Assembly: GCA_937991945.1 (NCBI GenBank)
Contig: CALKLO010000031.1
Location: 124,001 to 188,000, forward strand
Source: an uncultured Granulosicoccus sp.
GTDB taxonomy: Bacteria > Pseudomonadota > Gammaproteobacteria > Granulosicoccales > Granulosicoccaceae
Length of the DNA: 64,000 bases
Reading direction: 5' to 3'
The notes under the pieces were generated by a model that saw only the letters and a program-made list of their open reading frames with translations, had not been told where the DNA came from and ran no database searches. Numbering within the stretch: position 1 is the first letter of the stretch; every line of letters begins with the position of its first letter. This document shows positions 10,362-18,660 of the stretch, in pieces. The position numbers were made by a program, and so were the translations under genes.

Positions 10362-10417
10362 AAAAAACTGCAATGCCGCAGCGGGTGCGTCTTACAAGCA
10401 TCCGCTGCGTATTGCAG
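10362..10417 (-). terminator. Intrinsic terminator between TRAP binding-protein and permease genes
   Basis: Read leftward, arms 10417-10398 and 10388-10368 form a GC-rich stem of about 17 pairs with one small bulge and a nine-base loop. It is followed directly by six T residues, then ATTTT. This is a textbook intrinsic terminator inside the TRAP operon. Partial read-through would give more binding protein than membrane subunits. Confidence 0.88.
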
Positions 10418-10448
10418 TCATGAAAACAGTCAAATAATACTGACCATC

Positions 10449-11546
10449 TTATCCGCGTACACGATCTCTTTGACGTGTGTAAACACCGTCAGATACCGCA
10501 GCCCAACGAGAAGACAGCTTCATGCTTTCCATAACAGAGGCATGAGTCTTAGCGAAGAACTCATCGTCCATGTTCTCGTCCATGATTTCTTGTGACGCCG
10601 TACCGAAGGCATCCCAAACTGAATCAGGGAATTCAAGTGTCTGAACGCCAGCAGCCACTAGACGGTCAAGCGCTTGAGCGTTGTTCGCTAAGTACTGGTG
10701 TAGGTTCCAGCTGTTAGCCTCGCCTGCAGCAATTTCGATGATTTTCTGATGATGTGGCTTCAGACTAGCGAAACGATCAGCATTTGTAGCAACTGTTAAT
10801 CCAGCGCCTGGCTCATGAAATCCTGATGTGTAGTAAATCTTAGTGATTTCTTGGAAGCCTGCTTTCTCATCAGCCCAAGGACCAATCCACTCAGTACCAT
10901 CGAGTGCACCAGAAGCAAGAGCCTGATAAACCTCAGAACCTGGCAACGTCTGAACAGAAGCGCCTAAACGACCAAGCGCTTTACCGCCAAGACCTGGCAT
11001 TCTGAATTTTAGGCCTTTAAAATCGTCAGCGCTGTTGATTTCCTTACGGAACCAACCACCGGCTTGAGCGCCCGTGTTACCTGCTAGGAAAGGAACTAAG
11101 CCGAATTCTTCGCCTAGCTCGCGGTGCATTTCTTTTCCGCCCATATGGTAGTACCAGTTATTCAATTCGACCGGTGTCATACCAAAAGGTACTGCTGTGA
11201 AAAATGCGAATGCAGGGTGCTGACCTACCCAGTAATAATCCGCACCGTGGTACATGTCGGCCTGACCACTGGTGACAGCGTCAAATACGGCTGGTAAGCC
11301 AGAGACGAGTTCGCCCTGTGCTTTGATTTCGATTTCTAGTGTGCCGTTTGACATGGCATTTACAGAATCAGCTACGCGTTGTGCTGCATCGAAAACACCC
11401 GCCAGACCACGGCCCCACGTTGTCACCATGACAAGCTTTTCGCGACCCTGTGAAATAGCTGGCGCGGATGTGATGATTCCAGTTCCTGCAACAGCAGCAA
11501 CACTGGCTGCTCCTGCACCGGTTTTCAGAAAATTACGACGTGACAT
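10449..11546 (-). CDS. TRAP transporter periplasmic substrate-binding protein, TakP-like, Tat-exported
   Basis: The 365-residue periplasmic receptor captures the ligand and hands it to the two membrane subunits. The N-terminus has a twin-arginine signal (SRRNFLK followed by an Ala-rich hydrophobic stretch, cleavage likely near residue 32). Segments such as GELVSGLPAVFDAV, GGWFRKEI, GLKFRMPG, ALASGALDGTEWIGPWADEK and the following Tyr/Trp-rich part match what I recall of the 2-oxoacid receptor TakP. A 2-oxo acid or similar carboxylate ligand is therefore the best guess. The 283 bases upstream (11547-11829) must hold its promoter; no confident promoter or hairpin was seen there. Confidence 0.92.
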   Translation of the reverse strand: MSRRNFLKTGAGAASVAAVAGTGIITSAPAISQGREKLVMVTTWGRGLAGVFDAAQRVADSVNAMSNGTLEIEIKAQGELVSGLPAVFDAVTSGQADMYHGADYYWVGQHPAFAFFTAVPFGMTPVELNNWYYHMGGKEMHRELGEEFGLVPFLAGNTGAQAGGWFRKEINSADDFKGLKFRMPGLGGKALGRLGASVQTLPGSEVYQALASGALDGTEWIGPWADEKAGFQEITKIYYTSGFHEPGAGLTVATNADRFASLKPHHQKIIEIAAGEANSWNLHQYLANNAQALDRLVAAGVQTLEFPDSVWDAFGTASQEIMDENMDDEFFAKTHASVMESMKLSSRWAAVSDGVYTRQRDRVRG

Positions 11547-11829
11547 ATGTTGAGTCTCTTGATTAATTTAAAGAAAATCTGATTTTCAGTGTTTTAGCTC
11601 TTGTGGCTTAAGGATAATCCACAGAGCGCACTTGTTCGGGTTGAGAACAGCTATTGTTCAATTGCCGATGTAGGTAATGTAGCCCAATCGACGAACAAAG
11701 GTCTACATTTCGGCCCGTTCAGACAGACTTTGACAGAGCTAAGTGTGAGCTAGTTCAGAAATTATTTGGCACATGAGCAGGGCGTGCCTCACCGCACCAA
11801 AACAGTGCCAACGCATCAGTGTCTTTGGT

Positions 11830-12648
11830 TTATTTGGCAGATTTCCCCAAAGCCTGATCGTTGCGGGCTACATCGGCTTTGAAGACGTCTCTCAGCATGC
11901 CCACATCAGATCCACTAAAGACTAAATCGTAGCCTTCAGAAAACAGCTTACGCGCGCTTCGTGAGGGGTTCGTAAGCGTCGCAAGCGGCTTACCACACGC
12001 TTTGACAACCTTTTGGATATGGCGAATAGCGGCTCGAGTGTCTTTATGCTCAGGCTCTCCTACATTGCCCAAGCTCCCAGCAAGGTCATAGGGACCGATA
12101 AAAATAGCATCAATCCCTTCCACACTTGCTAAATCGGAGGCCACGGCCACAGCCTCGGCAGTTTCAATCTGAATGATTAATTGAAAATGCTTACGATGAT
12201 TGGCCATGTATTCTTCGGTGTGTACCCCGTATCCAGTGGCGCGAACGATGCCTGCGGCCATCCCTCGTGTGCCTTTCGGTGCGTAGAAGGATGCTAAAGC
12301 AACAGCTTGCGCTTCTTCCACGGTGTTCACCATCGGGACCATGACGCCATCCGCTCCCATGTCCATTAAGCGCCCAACCCATGCTGGATTTTTATCTGGC
12401 GCTCGCACCCACGCTTGGGCGCCTGAGTGTTGCACCGCTCTTATCATCGTTAACGTTGAATCTAATGAGACAGGGCTGTGTTCCATATCGATCATTGCGT
12501 GACTGTAGCCACAGGCCCCCACCAATTCTCCCACTATGGGGTTAAAAAGGTTTATCCAACAACCGCTTGCAGGCGATTTTTCACTCACACCACGCTTGTT
12601 CACCGATGATCGGGATTGGCGTTTGGTCACCTTAGTCTTCTGAGTCAT
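11830..12648 (-). CDS. HpcH/HpaI-family class II aldolase
   Basis: The 272-residue protein is a metal-dependent aldolase of the HpcH/HpaI family, whose members cleave 4-hydroxy-2-oxo acids to pyruvate (or oxaloacetate-type products) and an aldehyde. Family landmarks: MIDMEHSP, WVRAP with the substrate-binding Arg, GVMVPMVNTVEEA, the metal ligand Glu in IQIETAEAV, and the metal ligand Asp in IGPYDLAGSLG. The start is the ATG at 12648, preceded by AGGAAA. The frame stays open upstream but that extension runs antisense to the DUF6502 gene and lacks homology. It lies upstream of the TRAP genes on the same strand, fitting catabolism of an imported oxo- or hydroxy-acid. A perfect 16-bp palindrome sits 31 bases before its start. 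Confidence 0.9.
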   Translation of the reverse strand: MTQKTKVTKRQSRSSVNKRGVSEKSPASGCWINLFNPIVGELVGACGYSHAMIDMEHSPVSLDSTLTMIRAVQHSGAQAWVRAPDKNPAWVGRLMDMGADGVMVPMVNTVEEAQAVALASFYAPKGTRGMAAGIVRATGYGVHTEEYMANHRKHFQLIIQIETAEAVAVASDLASVEGIDAIFIGPYDLAGSLGNVGEPEHKDTRAAIRHIQKVVKACGKPLATLTNPSRSARKLFSEGYDLVFSGSDVGMLRDVFKADVARNDQALGKSAK

Positions 12649-12678
12649 AGTCGTTTTCCTGTTAAAATTACGCAAACA

Positions 12679-12694
12679 TGGGATAATTATCCCA
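12679..12694. promoter_or_regulatory. Perfect 16-bp palindrome, operator-like, before the aldolase gene
   Basis: TGGGATAATTATCCCA reads the same on both strands. It lies 31 bases upstream of the aldolase start, where a promoter or operator is expected. No regulator gene is adjacent. Confidence 0.6.
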
Positions 12695-12771
12695 ACTAGC
12701 CCACATTTTGACGCTAAGCAGCTGCGGTAAGGCACGGCTCCTGCGCAGCTTAGAATAAACTTGCGCGCAGT

Positions 12772-12791
12772 GTCTCTAACTAGTTTGAGAC
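12772..12791. promoter_or_regulatory. Near-perfect 20-bp dyad upstream of the DUF6502 gene
   Basis: GTCTCTAACTAGTTTGAGAC is an inverted repeat with one mismatched symmetric pair. It lies 43 bases before the DUF6502 start in the divergent promoter region. It is probably a protein-binding site. Confidence 0.45.
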
Positions 12792-12833
12792 GCCGACTCC
12801 GCATCCAATTTTTGACATACCTAACGAACACGT

Positions 12834-13652
12834 ATGCACGAAACATTGCAAAAAGCTGTGACACGCGTGCTCTCACCTCTGGTGAGACTAGTGCTGCGCC
12901 ATGGCGTATCGCACGCAGAATTTGCCAACTGGGCCAAGCAAGCTTACGTGAACGAAGCGCAGGCTCATTTTGGTATCGACGGTAAGTCACCCACCGTATC
13001 GCGCATCGCTATCGTGACAGGTATTAATCGCAAAGAAGTTAAACGCATAAGCGAGCTCTCTAGCGAGGTCAATACCGGTGTCAGCAAGCATAATCGCGCT
13101 ATCCGCGTCGTGACTGGATGGCTACAAGACAAAGATTTCCAAAATGCTAAAGGCCAACCTGTGTCCTTACATTTTGGCGATCCAGAAGACAGCTTCAACC
13201 AACTGGTTAAACGCTATGGCGGCGATGTGCCTGCTCGTGCGATGCTCGATGAATTGACAAGAGTGGGTACGGTTAAAAACATCAACGGAAAAGTGTCGTT
13301 GCTACAAAAAGGGTATGTCCCACATAAAAGCGAAGCAGCTTTGCTCGATTTATTTTCCACCAGTGCCAGTGACCTACTAACAACACTTGACTACAACCTA
13401 CAACAATCAAATGCCCAAGGACGACGGTTTCAAATGAGCGTGGCCTACGATGATGTGACCGATGAAGGACGAAAGGCATTTCAAGCACTCAGTGCCGAAC
13501 AGTCACTCGCATTGTTAAAACACTTGGATCAAACACTGTCGGAATATGACCGGGGTGCAAATCCAACGGTCCAAGGCGAAGGAAAAAACCGTGTTGGCTT
13601 GGGCATATATTGGATAGAAGATGCTAATGAGGAGAATCAAAATGAGCATTAA
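12834..13652 (+). CDS. DUF6502-family protein
   Basis: The 272-residue protein resembles the uncharacterised DUF6502 family. Its N-terminal third has the family's look: LSPLVRLVLRHGVSHAEFANWAKQ near 13-36, then SPTVSRIAIVTGINRKEVKRI near 52-72, which reads like a helix-turn-helix-type segment. The rest is polar with no membrane segment or signal peptide. It probably acts in the cytoplasm, possibly binding DNA, but no function is established. The ATG at 12834 has no obvious ribosome site. Its 3' end overlaps the start of the lipoprotein gene by 11 bases, implying coupled translation. Confidence 0.75.
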   Translation: MHETLQKAVTRVLSPLVRLVLRHGVSHAEFANWAKQAYVNEAQAHFGIDGKSPTVSRIAIVTGINRKEVKRISELSSEVNTGVSKHNRAIRVVTGWLQDKDFQNAKGQPVSLHFGDPEDSFNQLVKRYGGDVPARAMLDELTRVGTVKNINGKVSLLQKGYVPHKSEAALLDLFSTSASDLLTTLDYNLQQSNAQGRRFQMSVAYDDVTDEGRKAFQALSAEQSLALLKHLDQTLSEYDRGANPTVQGEGKNRVGLGIYWIEDANEENQNEH

Positions 13653-14541
13653 AACATGCCTGACTCGACTCTCACTCATTCTGTTGCTCTGCGCTCTCAG
13701 TGCTTGCGACGGTGGAATATTTGGAACAGGCGATGGTTCGAATAATATCCAAATCATTGGAGACAGTGACAGCGGCGTACCTGAAGATAATGAAACTGAA
13801 AGTGAAGCTCCCGATACAACAGGTAATGATGCTGCCCCTGAGACCGAAGCGGATACAAACACCGATGTTTCGTCGGAGGGCGAGACTGTGTCAACGTCTT
13901 TCGAAAACCTGCAAGTTGGAACAACATCGACGATACCCGGTATACATCTGATCAATGTTAGCGATCGATCAATCTCTGTATTTAATGAAACAACTGGGGC
14001 AAACGTATTCGCAGGCCCGGTGCTAGCAGGTTCCGTTAGCGATGCAGCTGCCATACAAATCGGTGACAATAATATTGTCATATCAGAAACAGACAACAAC
14101 ACGGTCGTCGCCAGTATTCGACCACTCAGCGCAGGTACCTCAACCCTAACAACGCTTATTGTTCGCAACACTGACGACTCAAGTCTGGATGTCGTAAAGC
14201 TCAGCTCCACATCGATAAGCCTTACGCCAACCATGGCCCAAGTGCGTGTCGTGCAAGCCAGCGTATTGGGCGCAACTGACACCTCCGCAACGTTTATGCT
14301 GCTACCCGCTGGCGAAAACCCAGGTGGCTCAGCCATATTGTTTAACAACGTTAGTAATGATAGCGCTGCTGATGCTAGCTACCAAATCGTAGCTCCCGGG
14401 GACTATCGCCTAGTGGACTCTTTAAGCCGAGTAGACGCAGCCTCACTCAGTGTAGAAGCCGGAAAAGTGTATACGTTGATCATTCAACAGGGGCAAGACA
14501 CGCCTGTTCTAATTCACGAAGACGATCAACTGTCTTTTTAA
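13642..14541 (+). CDS. Predicted lipoprotein with DUF4397-like C-terminal domain
   Basis: The 299-residue product begins with a lipoprotein signal: charged start, a hydrophobic Leu-rich stretch, then lipobox LSAC near residue 20-23, so it should be acylated at that Cys. An acidic low-complexity region rich in Asp, Glu, Thr and Ser follows to about residue 85. The remainder is beta-rich. The last 100 residues (VRVVQAS, then an APGDYRLVD-like turn, then GKVYTLII) resemble DUF4397 repeats found in envelope proteins. I chose the ATG at 13642 because GAGGAGA lies just upstream; an earlier ATG at 13621 would add a cytoplasmic-looking leader. Role unknown. Confidence 0.75.
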   Translation: MSIKTCLTRLSLILLLCALSACDGGIFGTGDGSNNIQIIGDSDSGVPEDNETESEAPDTTGNDAAPETEADTNTDVSSEGETVSTSFENLQVGTTSTIPGIHLINVSDRSISVFNETTGANVFAGPVLAGSVSDAAAIQIGDNNIVISETDNNTVVASIRPLSAGTSTLTTLIVRNTDDSSLDVVKLSSTSISLTPTMAQVRVVQASVLGATDTSATFMLLPAGENPGGSAILFNNVSNDSAADASYQIVAPGDYRLVDSLSRVDAASLSVEAGKVYTLIIQQGQDTPVLIHEDDQLSF

Positions 14542-14553
14542 ACAACACTAAAC

Positions 14554-15030
14554 GTGACGGCGCTATCGCAAAAAACACTATTGATTGTTGTCAATAGACC
14601 TTCTGACAATACTGCAACTCTGGCAGGCTCTGTTGTTAGTGGCGCCAAGCATGAAGACATTCAGAATGTTAGCGTTGTATTTAGGGATCCTTTGTCCGCA
14701 ACCGCTGAAGACGTGCTGAATTGCGATGGCATTTTATTAGGAACCACTGAAAACTTCGGATACATGAGTGGCGCTCTCAAAGATTTCTTTGAGCGAATTT
14801 ACTACCCTTGCTTAGAACATACCCAAGGCCTACCGTATGCCCTTTACGTAAAAGCGGGTAATGACGGCAGCGGCGCACAATCATCGGTTGAGCGAATTGT
14901 TACGGGCTTACGTTGGTCAGCAATACAACCCTGCCTAGTATTAACAGGGGATTATGATCCGATGTTTGAGCAACAATGCCACGAACTGGGCATGCTTATG
15001 TCAGCAGGCTTAGAAGCTGGAGTGTTCTAA
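14554..15030 (+). CDS. Flavodoxin-like / NADPH-dependent FMN reductase family protein
   Basis: The 158-residue protein has a flavodoxin fold pattern. It opens with a hydrophobic strand (LLIVVNRPSDNT) ending in a phosphate-binding-like loop. In the middle it has a GTTENFGYMSGALKDFFERIY segment split by its conserved features: G(T/S)xxxxGxxSGxLKxFxxR, typical of FMN-binding flavodoxin-family and WrbA-like proteins. It probably binds FMN in the cytoplasm; partners are unknown. The only early start is a GTG at 14554, 12 bases after the lipoprotein stop and without a strong ribosome site. It converges on uvrD with 16 bases between. Confidence 0.75.
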   Translation: MTALSQKTLLIVVNRPSDNTATLAGSVVSGAKHEDIQNVSVVFRDPLSATAEDVLNCDGILLGTTENFGYMSGALKDFFERIYYPCLEHTQGLPYALYVKAGNDGSGAQSSVERIVTGLRWSAIQPCLVLTGDYDPMFEQQCHELGMLMSAGLEAGVF

Positions 15031-15046
15031 CACGCCTACAACACTA

Positions 15047-17212
15047 TTAAGCAGGGCTCAGATTTGCGTACGCTAGCACTAGCCACTTGCTACCCGCATC
15101 TTCAAAGTTAACCTGCACTCGCGCCTGCTTGCCTCGTCCCTCTTGATCCAACACGATACCGATTCCAAACTTCCCGTGTTTAACCATCTGCCCTATCGAT
15201 AAGCCTGAGTCGTATTCCTCTTGAACATAACTTTGTTCTGGTCGGTATACCGGCATACTGACTTGCATACGTGGGCGTATTTCTTCGAGTAATTCAGACG
15301 GTAGCTCTGCAACAAACTTCGATGGCGGATTATATTGATCTCGCCCGTGTAGTCTGCGTTGCTCAGCCATGGTCATGTATAGCTTTTTCTCGGCTCTGGT
15401 TATACCCACATAACAAAGGCGTCGCTCTTCTTCCATTCGCACAGGATCTTCTGCCGAACGTTGATGTGGAAACAGTCCTTGCTCCATACCCGCCATAAAG
15501 ACTGTTGAGAATTCTAATCCTTTTGCTGAGTGCAACGTCATTAGCTGAACCGCGTTGTCATCGGCATCAGCCTGGCCTTCCCCTGCTTCAAGCGCTGCGT
15601 GTGCAAGAAATTCATCAATCGGGTTTAGATCAGGGTCATCGGATCCGTGGTGTATGAAGGTGCGCGCCGCGTTAGCCAGTTCTTCAACGTTTTCCACACG
15701 ACTTTGACCGCGATCACTTTGATCTTTCTTAAAGTGTTCTACTAATCCGCTGAGATCCGTTACGGTCTGAATTTGCTGCGGTAAGGCTTGCTCTTGAAGA
15801 CCATCTCGCATGCTGTTCATCAAGCTTAAAAATTTACCAACCGCTGTATTAGCTCGACCACTAAGACGTTGCTCTTTAACCAAATCACACGCCGCCTCCC
15901 ACATGGGAATACTACGGGTTCGAGCTTCTAAACGAATGTCGGCAACCGTCTTATCGCCGATACCACGCGCAGGCTGATTGATGATGCGCTCTAGTGACAC
16001 GTCATCGTAACTGTGGGTTGCCAAACGCAAGTAAGCCAATGTGTCTTTGATTTCAGCACGTTCGAAAAATCGCAAACCGCCATAGACTCGATAAGACACG
16101 CCAGCGGCTACCAAGTATTCCTCTATAACTCGAGACTGCGCATTAGAGCGATATAAAATAGCGCAGTCGCTACGCTGACCACCGTCGGAGACGTAATCTA
16201 CAATTGTCTCAACGATGAAACGTGCTTCATCGGTTTCGTTATAAGCGTTGTAAATCGTGATTGGAGAACCATCTGAACCCGCAGTCCAGAGATTCTTGCC
16301 CAGTCGCCCTTGGTTCTTATCAATAAGCGCATTAGCCGCTTTCAAAATAGTACCGGTTGAACGATAGTTTTGCTCCAACCTGATGAGCTCAGCACTAGGA
16401 AAATCCTTATCAAAATTCAGGATGTTCTCTACGCGAGCTCCTCGCCACGCATATATAGACTGGTCATCATCGCCTACCGCAAAAAGATGACCCGTATCGC
16501 CTGCAAGCAAGCGAATCCATGCGTACTGAATGGAGTTAGTATCTTGGAATTCGTCAATGAGCAGGTATTGCAGACGTTTACGATAGTGAGCAAGCAGGCC
16601 TGCGTTGTCGCGTAATGTCTCTAAGGCACGAAGCAGTAACTCGGCAAAATCTATCGCACCGGATCGAGCACAAGAGGCCTCATAGGCGGTGTAAACCCGA
16701 ATATATTGCTGTGTGATGGGATCGTTTTCGTCATCTATATGATGCGGACGTCGACCTTCATCCTTATGCCCATTGATGAACCATTGAACCTGACGCGGTG
16801 GAAAGTGCGTTTCATCGAGCTCAAGGGATCGAATGGTGCGCTTGACCAACCTGAGCTGGTCATCAGAGTCAAGTATCTGAAATGCCTGAGGCAACCCAGC
16901 TTCTTGCCAATGCATGCGCAAAAAACGATGAGCGATGCCGTGGAATGTGCCGATCCACATCGGGCCGATGCCCATCCCCAACAACTGTTCGACACGAAGC
17001 CGCATTTCCCGGGCGGCCTTGTTCGTAAAGGTGACCGCCATAATACTGAACGGCGAAACACCTTCAACCCGATTCAACCATGCGATGCGATGCACTAGCA
17101 CACGGGTCTTTCCACTGCCTGCGCCAGCTTGCACAAGAAGGTGCCCCGGAGGGGAGCTCACAGCAAGCCGTTGAGCGTCGTTTAATGAGTCGAGCAGGTC
17201 TGAAACATCCAT
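15047..17212 (-). CDS. uvrD: DNA helicase II UvrD
   Basis: The 721-residue superfamily 1 helicase unwinds DNA 3'-5' in nucleotide-excision and mismatch repair. Its length is nearly that of the 720-residue E. coli protein. Motifs from the N-terminus: Walker A AGAGSGKT, VTFTNKAAREM, WIGTFHG, DEFQDTN, VGDDDQSIYAWRGA, LEQNYRS, and near the C-terminus TLHSAKGLEF and VGITRAEKKL. The C-terminal tail (VKHGKFGIGIV..) is also UvrD-like. I chose the ATG at 17212 because MDVSDLLDSLN matches the start of E. coli UvrD. The longer frame to 17251 adds 13 unrelated residues. No LexA-box-like dyad was seen upstream. Confidence 0.97.
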   Translation of the reverse strand: MDVSDLLDSLNDAQRLAVSSPPGHLLVQAGAGSGKTRVLVHRIAWLNRVEGVSPFSIMAVTFTNKAAREMRLRVEQLLGMGIGPMWIGTFHGIAHRFLRMHWQEAGLPQAFQILDSDDQLRLVKRTIRSLELDETHFPPRQVQWFINGHKDEGRRPHHIDDENDPITQQYIRVYTAYEASCARSGAIDFAELLLRALETLRDNAGLLAHYRKRLQYLLIDEFQDTNSIQYAWIRLLAGDTGHLFAVGDDDQSIYAWRGARVENILNFDKDFPSAELIRLEQNYRSTGTILKAANALIDKNQGRLGKNLWTAGSDGSPITIYNAYNETDEARFIVETIVDYVSDGGQRSDCAILYRSNAQSRVIEEYLVAAGVSYRVYGGLRFFERAEIKDTLAYLRLATHSYDDVSLERIINQPARGIGDKTVADIRLEARTRSIPMWEAACDLVKEQRLSGRANTAVGKFLSLMNSMRDGLQEQALPQQIQTVTDLSGLVEHFKKDQSDRGQSRVENVEELANAARTFIHHGSDDPDLNPIDEFLAHAALEAGEGQADADDNAVQLMTLHSAKGLEFSTVFMAGMEQGLFPHQRSAEDPVRMEEERRLCYVGITRAEKKLYMTMAEQRRLHGRDQYNPPSKFVAELPSELLEEIRPRMQVSMPVYRPEQSYVQEEYDSGLSIGQMVKHGKFGIGIVLDQEGRGKQARVQVNFEDAGSKWLVLAYANLSPA

Positions 17213-17616
17213 GGCCCCATGGTAGCAATGCACCAGCTTTTGCGCACTCAAATGCTGAGTATTGTTGACGATTCTCGTCTACGTGCCTCTCTGCGCACCG
17301 AAGAAGGCTCTGAACACGGCCAACGGGATAGTAAACAACGGTAAACATCAGCTTTTGAAGGCAATATAAAAACGATCGAGGGGCATTATTGACCGACGAT
17401 GATCTGTGGAACCAGCTCTCGAGAGAAGAAAATAAGTGTTAAGCCTGTCGTAACCGAGCCGCTAAGCTATATAACCTTGGCTGAGCTAAAGTCACTGGTG
17501 GGTACGATAAAGCTGGCGACACATAACATGCGCTATGCCGCTGACAGGTTGCAATGCCACAAGCAAAGCATCTACTTGAAGAGCAGCCGTAGCAACATTA
17601 CACCGAGGAATATCCA
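17213..17616. other. 404-bp intergenic region between uvrD and the sulfotransferase gene
   Basis: The region lies between divergent genes and should hold both promoters. A 73-codon rightward frame at 17399-17620 has no ribosome site and overlaps the sulfotransferase start, so I do not call it. I saw no repeats, strong hairpins or RNA gene. Confidence 0.55.
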
Positions 17617-18579
17617 TTGAGTATCAGATCTAACCCACTTGTACTGAGCTTTCTGCACTTCTCAAATTGGTACAAAGCTGGGCCAAAACCCAACTACTTC
17701 TTGTTCTCGACTCCCAGAAGTGGCTCAACGTGGGTTAAAGAACTGATCGGCTCGCAGTCCGGTTTCCGAAATTGTGAAGAACCTTTTAATCTTCGCGATA
17801 ACAATATTTCGGGTTACCTAGGCAACGCTGAATGGAAAGACATATACCAGGAGCCGATCAATCCGATTGCTCTGGATTATTTGGACTCATTGGTCGAATG
17901 CCGTCGAGCGACTGCATTCAACAATCCTATTCCATTTCGCAACAACTATAGACTTCGGACTAACCGAACCATCTTCAAATTCTTGCATTCGATGGAAGAT
18001 CGAATGAACCAGCTCGGTGAGCGCTACGATGCGAAAATCATCCTGCTTGTACGGCACCCGCTTGCGGTAAGTACATCTCGAAAATCGTGCCCCAGACTCA
18101 CCTCGTTCATAGACTCTGATTACTCTAGAAATTTCACGGCAGAGCAAATAGCGTTCTCTAAGTCGATCATCGACTCTGGCACAGCCATGGAAAAACTGGT
18201 GCTTAGCTGGTGTCTGCAAAACGCGGTAATGCTGAAACAACGTAAAGAAGGCTGGTTAACGCTTACGTACGAGCAGTTAGTCATGGAGCCTGACAAGATG
18301 CTCAACGTTATTTGCGACGACCTTGAGTTCAAAGAGCCTGAGAAAATGAAAGCAGCATGGGGACAGCCTTCTGCCTCCACGTATCAATCTGACACAGGCA
18401 CACAGAAGCTTTTGGCTGCAGACAGTACGAAAGAAAAGACTCAATACCTGATCGAAAAATGGCGAAAAATCGTCAAGGACGATGAAGAGCGTCACCTAAT
18501 GTCCATGTTGGAGAGATTCGATATCGATATCTATAAGCACGGTGATTTGCTACCGAACAAAGAATATTGGTTCGACTGA
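17617..18579 (+). CDS. PAPS-dependent sulfotransferase family protein
   Basis: The 320-residue protein has the two cofactor-binding signatures of sulfotransferases that use 3'-phosphoadenosine 5'-phosphosulfate. These are the 5'-phosphosulfate loop STPRSGSTW at 31-39 and the 3'-phosphate site VRHPLAVSTSRKS at about 145-157. Such enzymes move sulfate to hydroxyl groups of glycans, lipids or small molecules. No signal peptide is evident, so it is probably cytoplasmic. The start appears to be a TTG at 17617 with GAGGAA six bases upstream. No glycan or lipid biosynthesis genes are adjacent, so the acceptor cannot be inferred. Confidence 0.85.
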   Translation: MSIRSNPLVLSFLHFSNWYKAGPKPNYFLFSTPRSGSTWVKELIGSQSGFRNCEEPFNLRDNNISGYLGNAEWKDIYQEPINPIALDYLDSLVECRRATAFNNPIPFRNNYRLRTNRTIFKFLHSMEDRMNQLGERYDAKIILLVRHPLAVSTSRKSCPRLTSFIDSDYSRNFTAEQIAFSKSIIDSGTAMEKLVLSWCLQNAVMLKQRKEGWLTLTYEQLVMEPDKMLNVICDDLEFKEPEKMKAAWGQPSASTYQSDTGTQKLLAADSTKEKTQYLIEKWRKIVKDDEERHLMSMLERFDIDIYKHGDLLPNKEYWFD

Positions 18580-18660
18580 CCCTCACTAAAGCGAACTGAT
18601 CTTTGCCAGCTAGGCACTCTGTGTATCGCGAGTATTCGTATTGCGATTACAATAGGGCCT

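Noticed and set aside
12649-12990. N-terminal extension of the aldolase frame
   Set aside because: It runs antisense to the DUF6502 start and the divergent promoter region, while an ATG with AGGAAA at 12648 begins the homologous part.
13515-14348. 277-codon leftward frame opposite the lipoprotein gene
   Set aside because: The opposite strand has a lipobox, a strong ribosome site and a domain-like ending; the leftward frame is a compositional shadow.
17213-17400. LexA (SOS) box upstream of uvrD
   Set aside because: No CTGT-N8-ACAG dyad was found in the region.
17399-17620. 73-codon rightward frame before the sulfotransferase gene
   Set aside because: No ribosome site, no recognisable features, and it overlaps the start of a gene with a good ribosome site.
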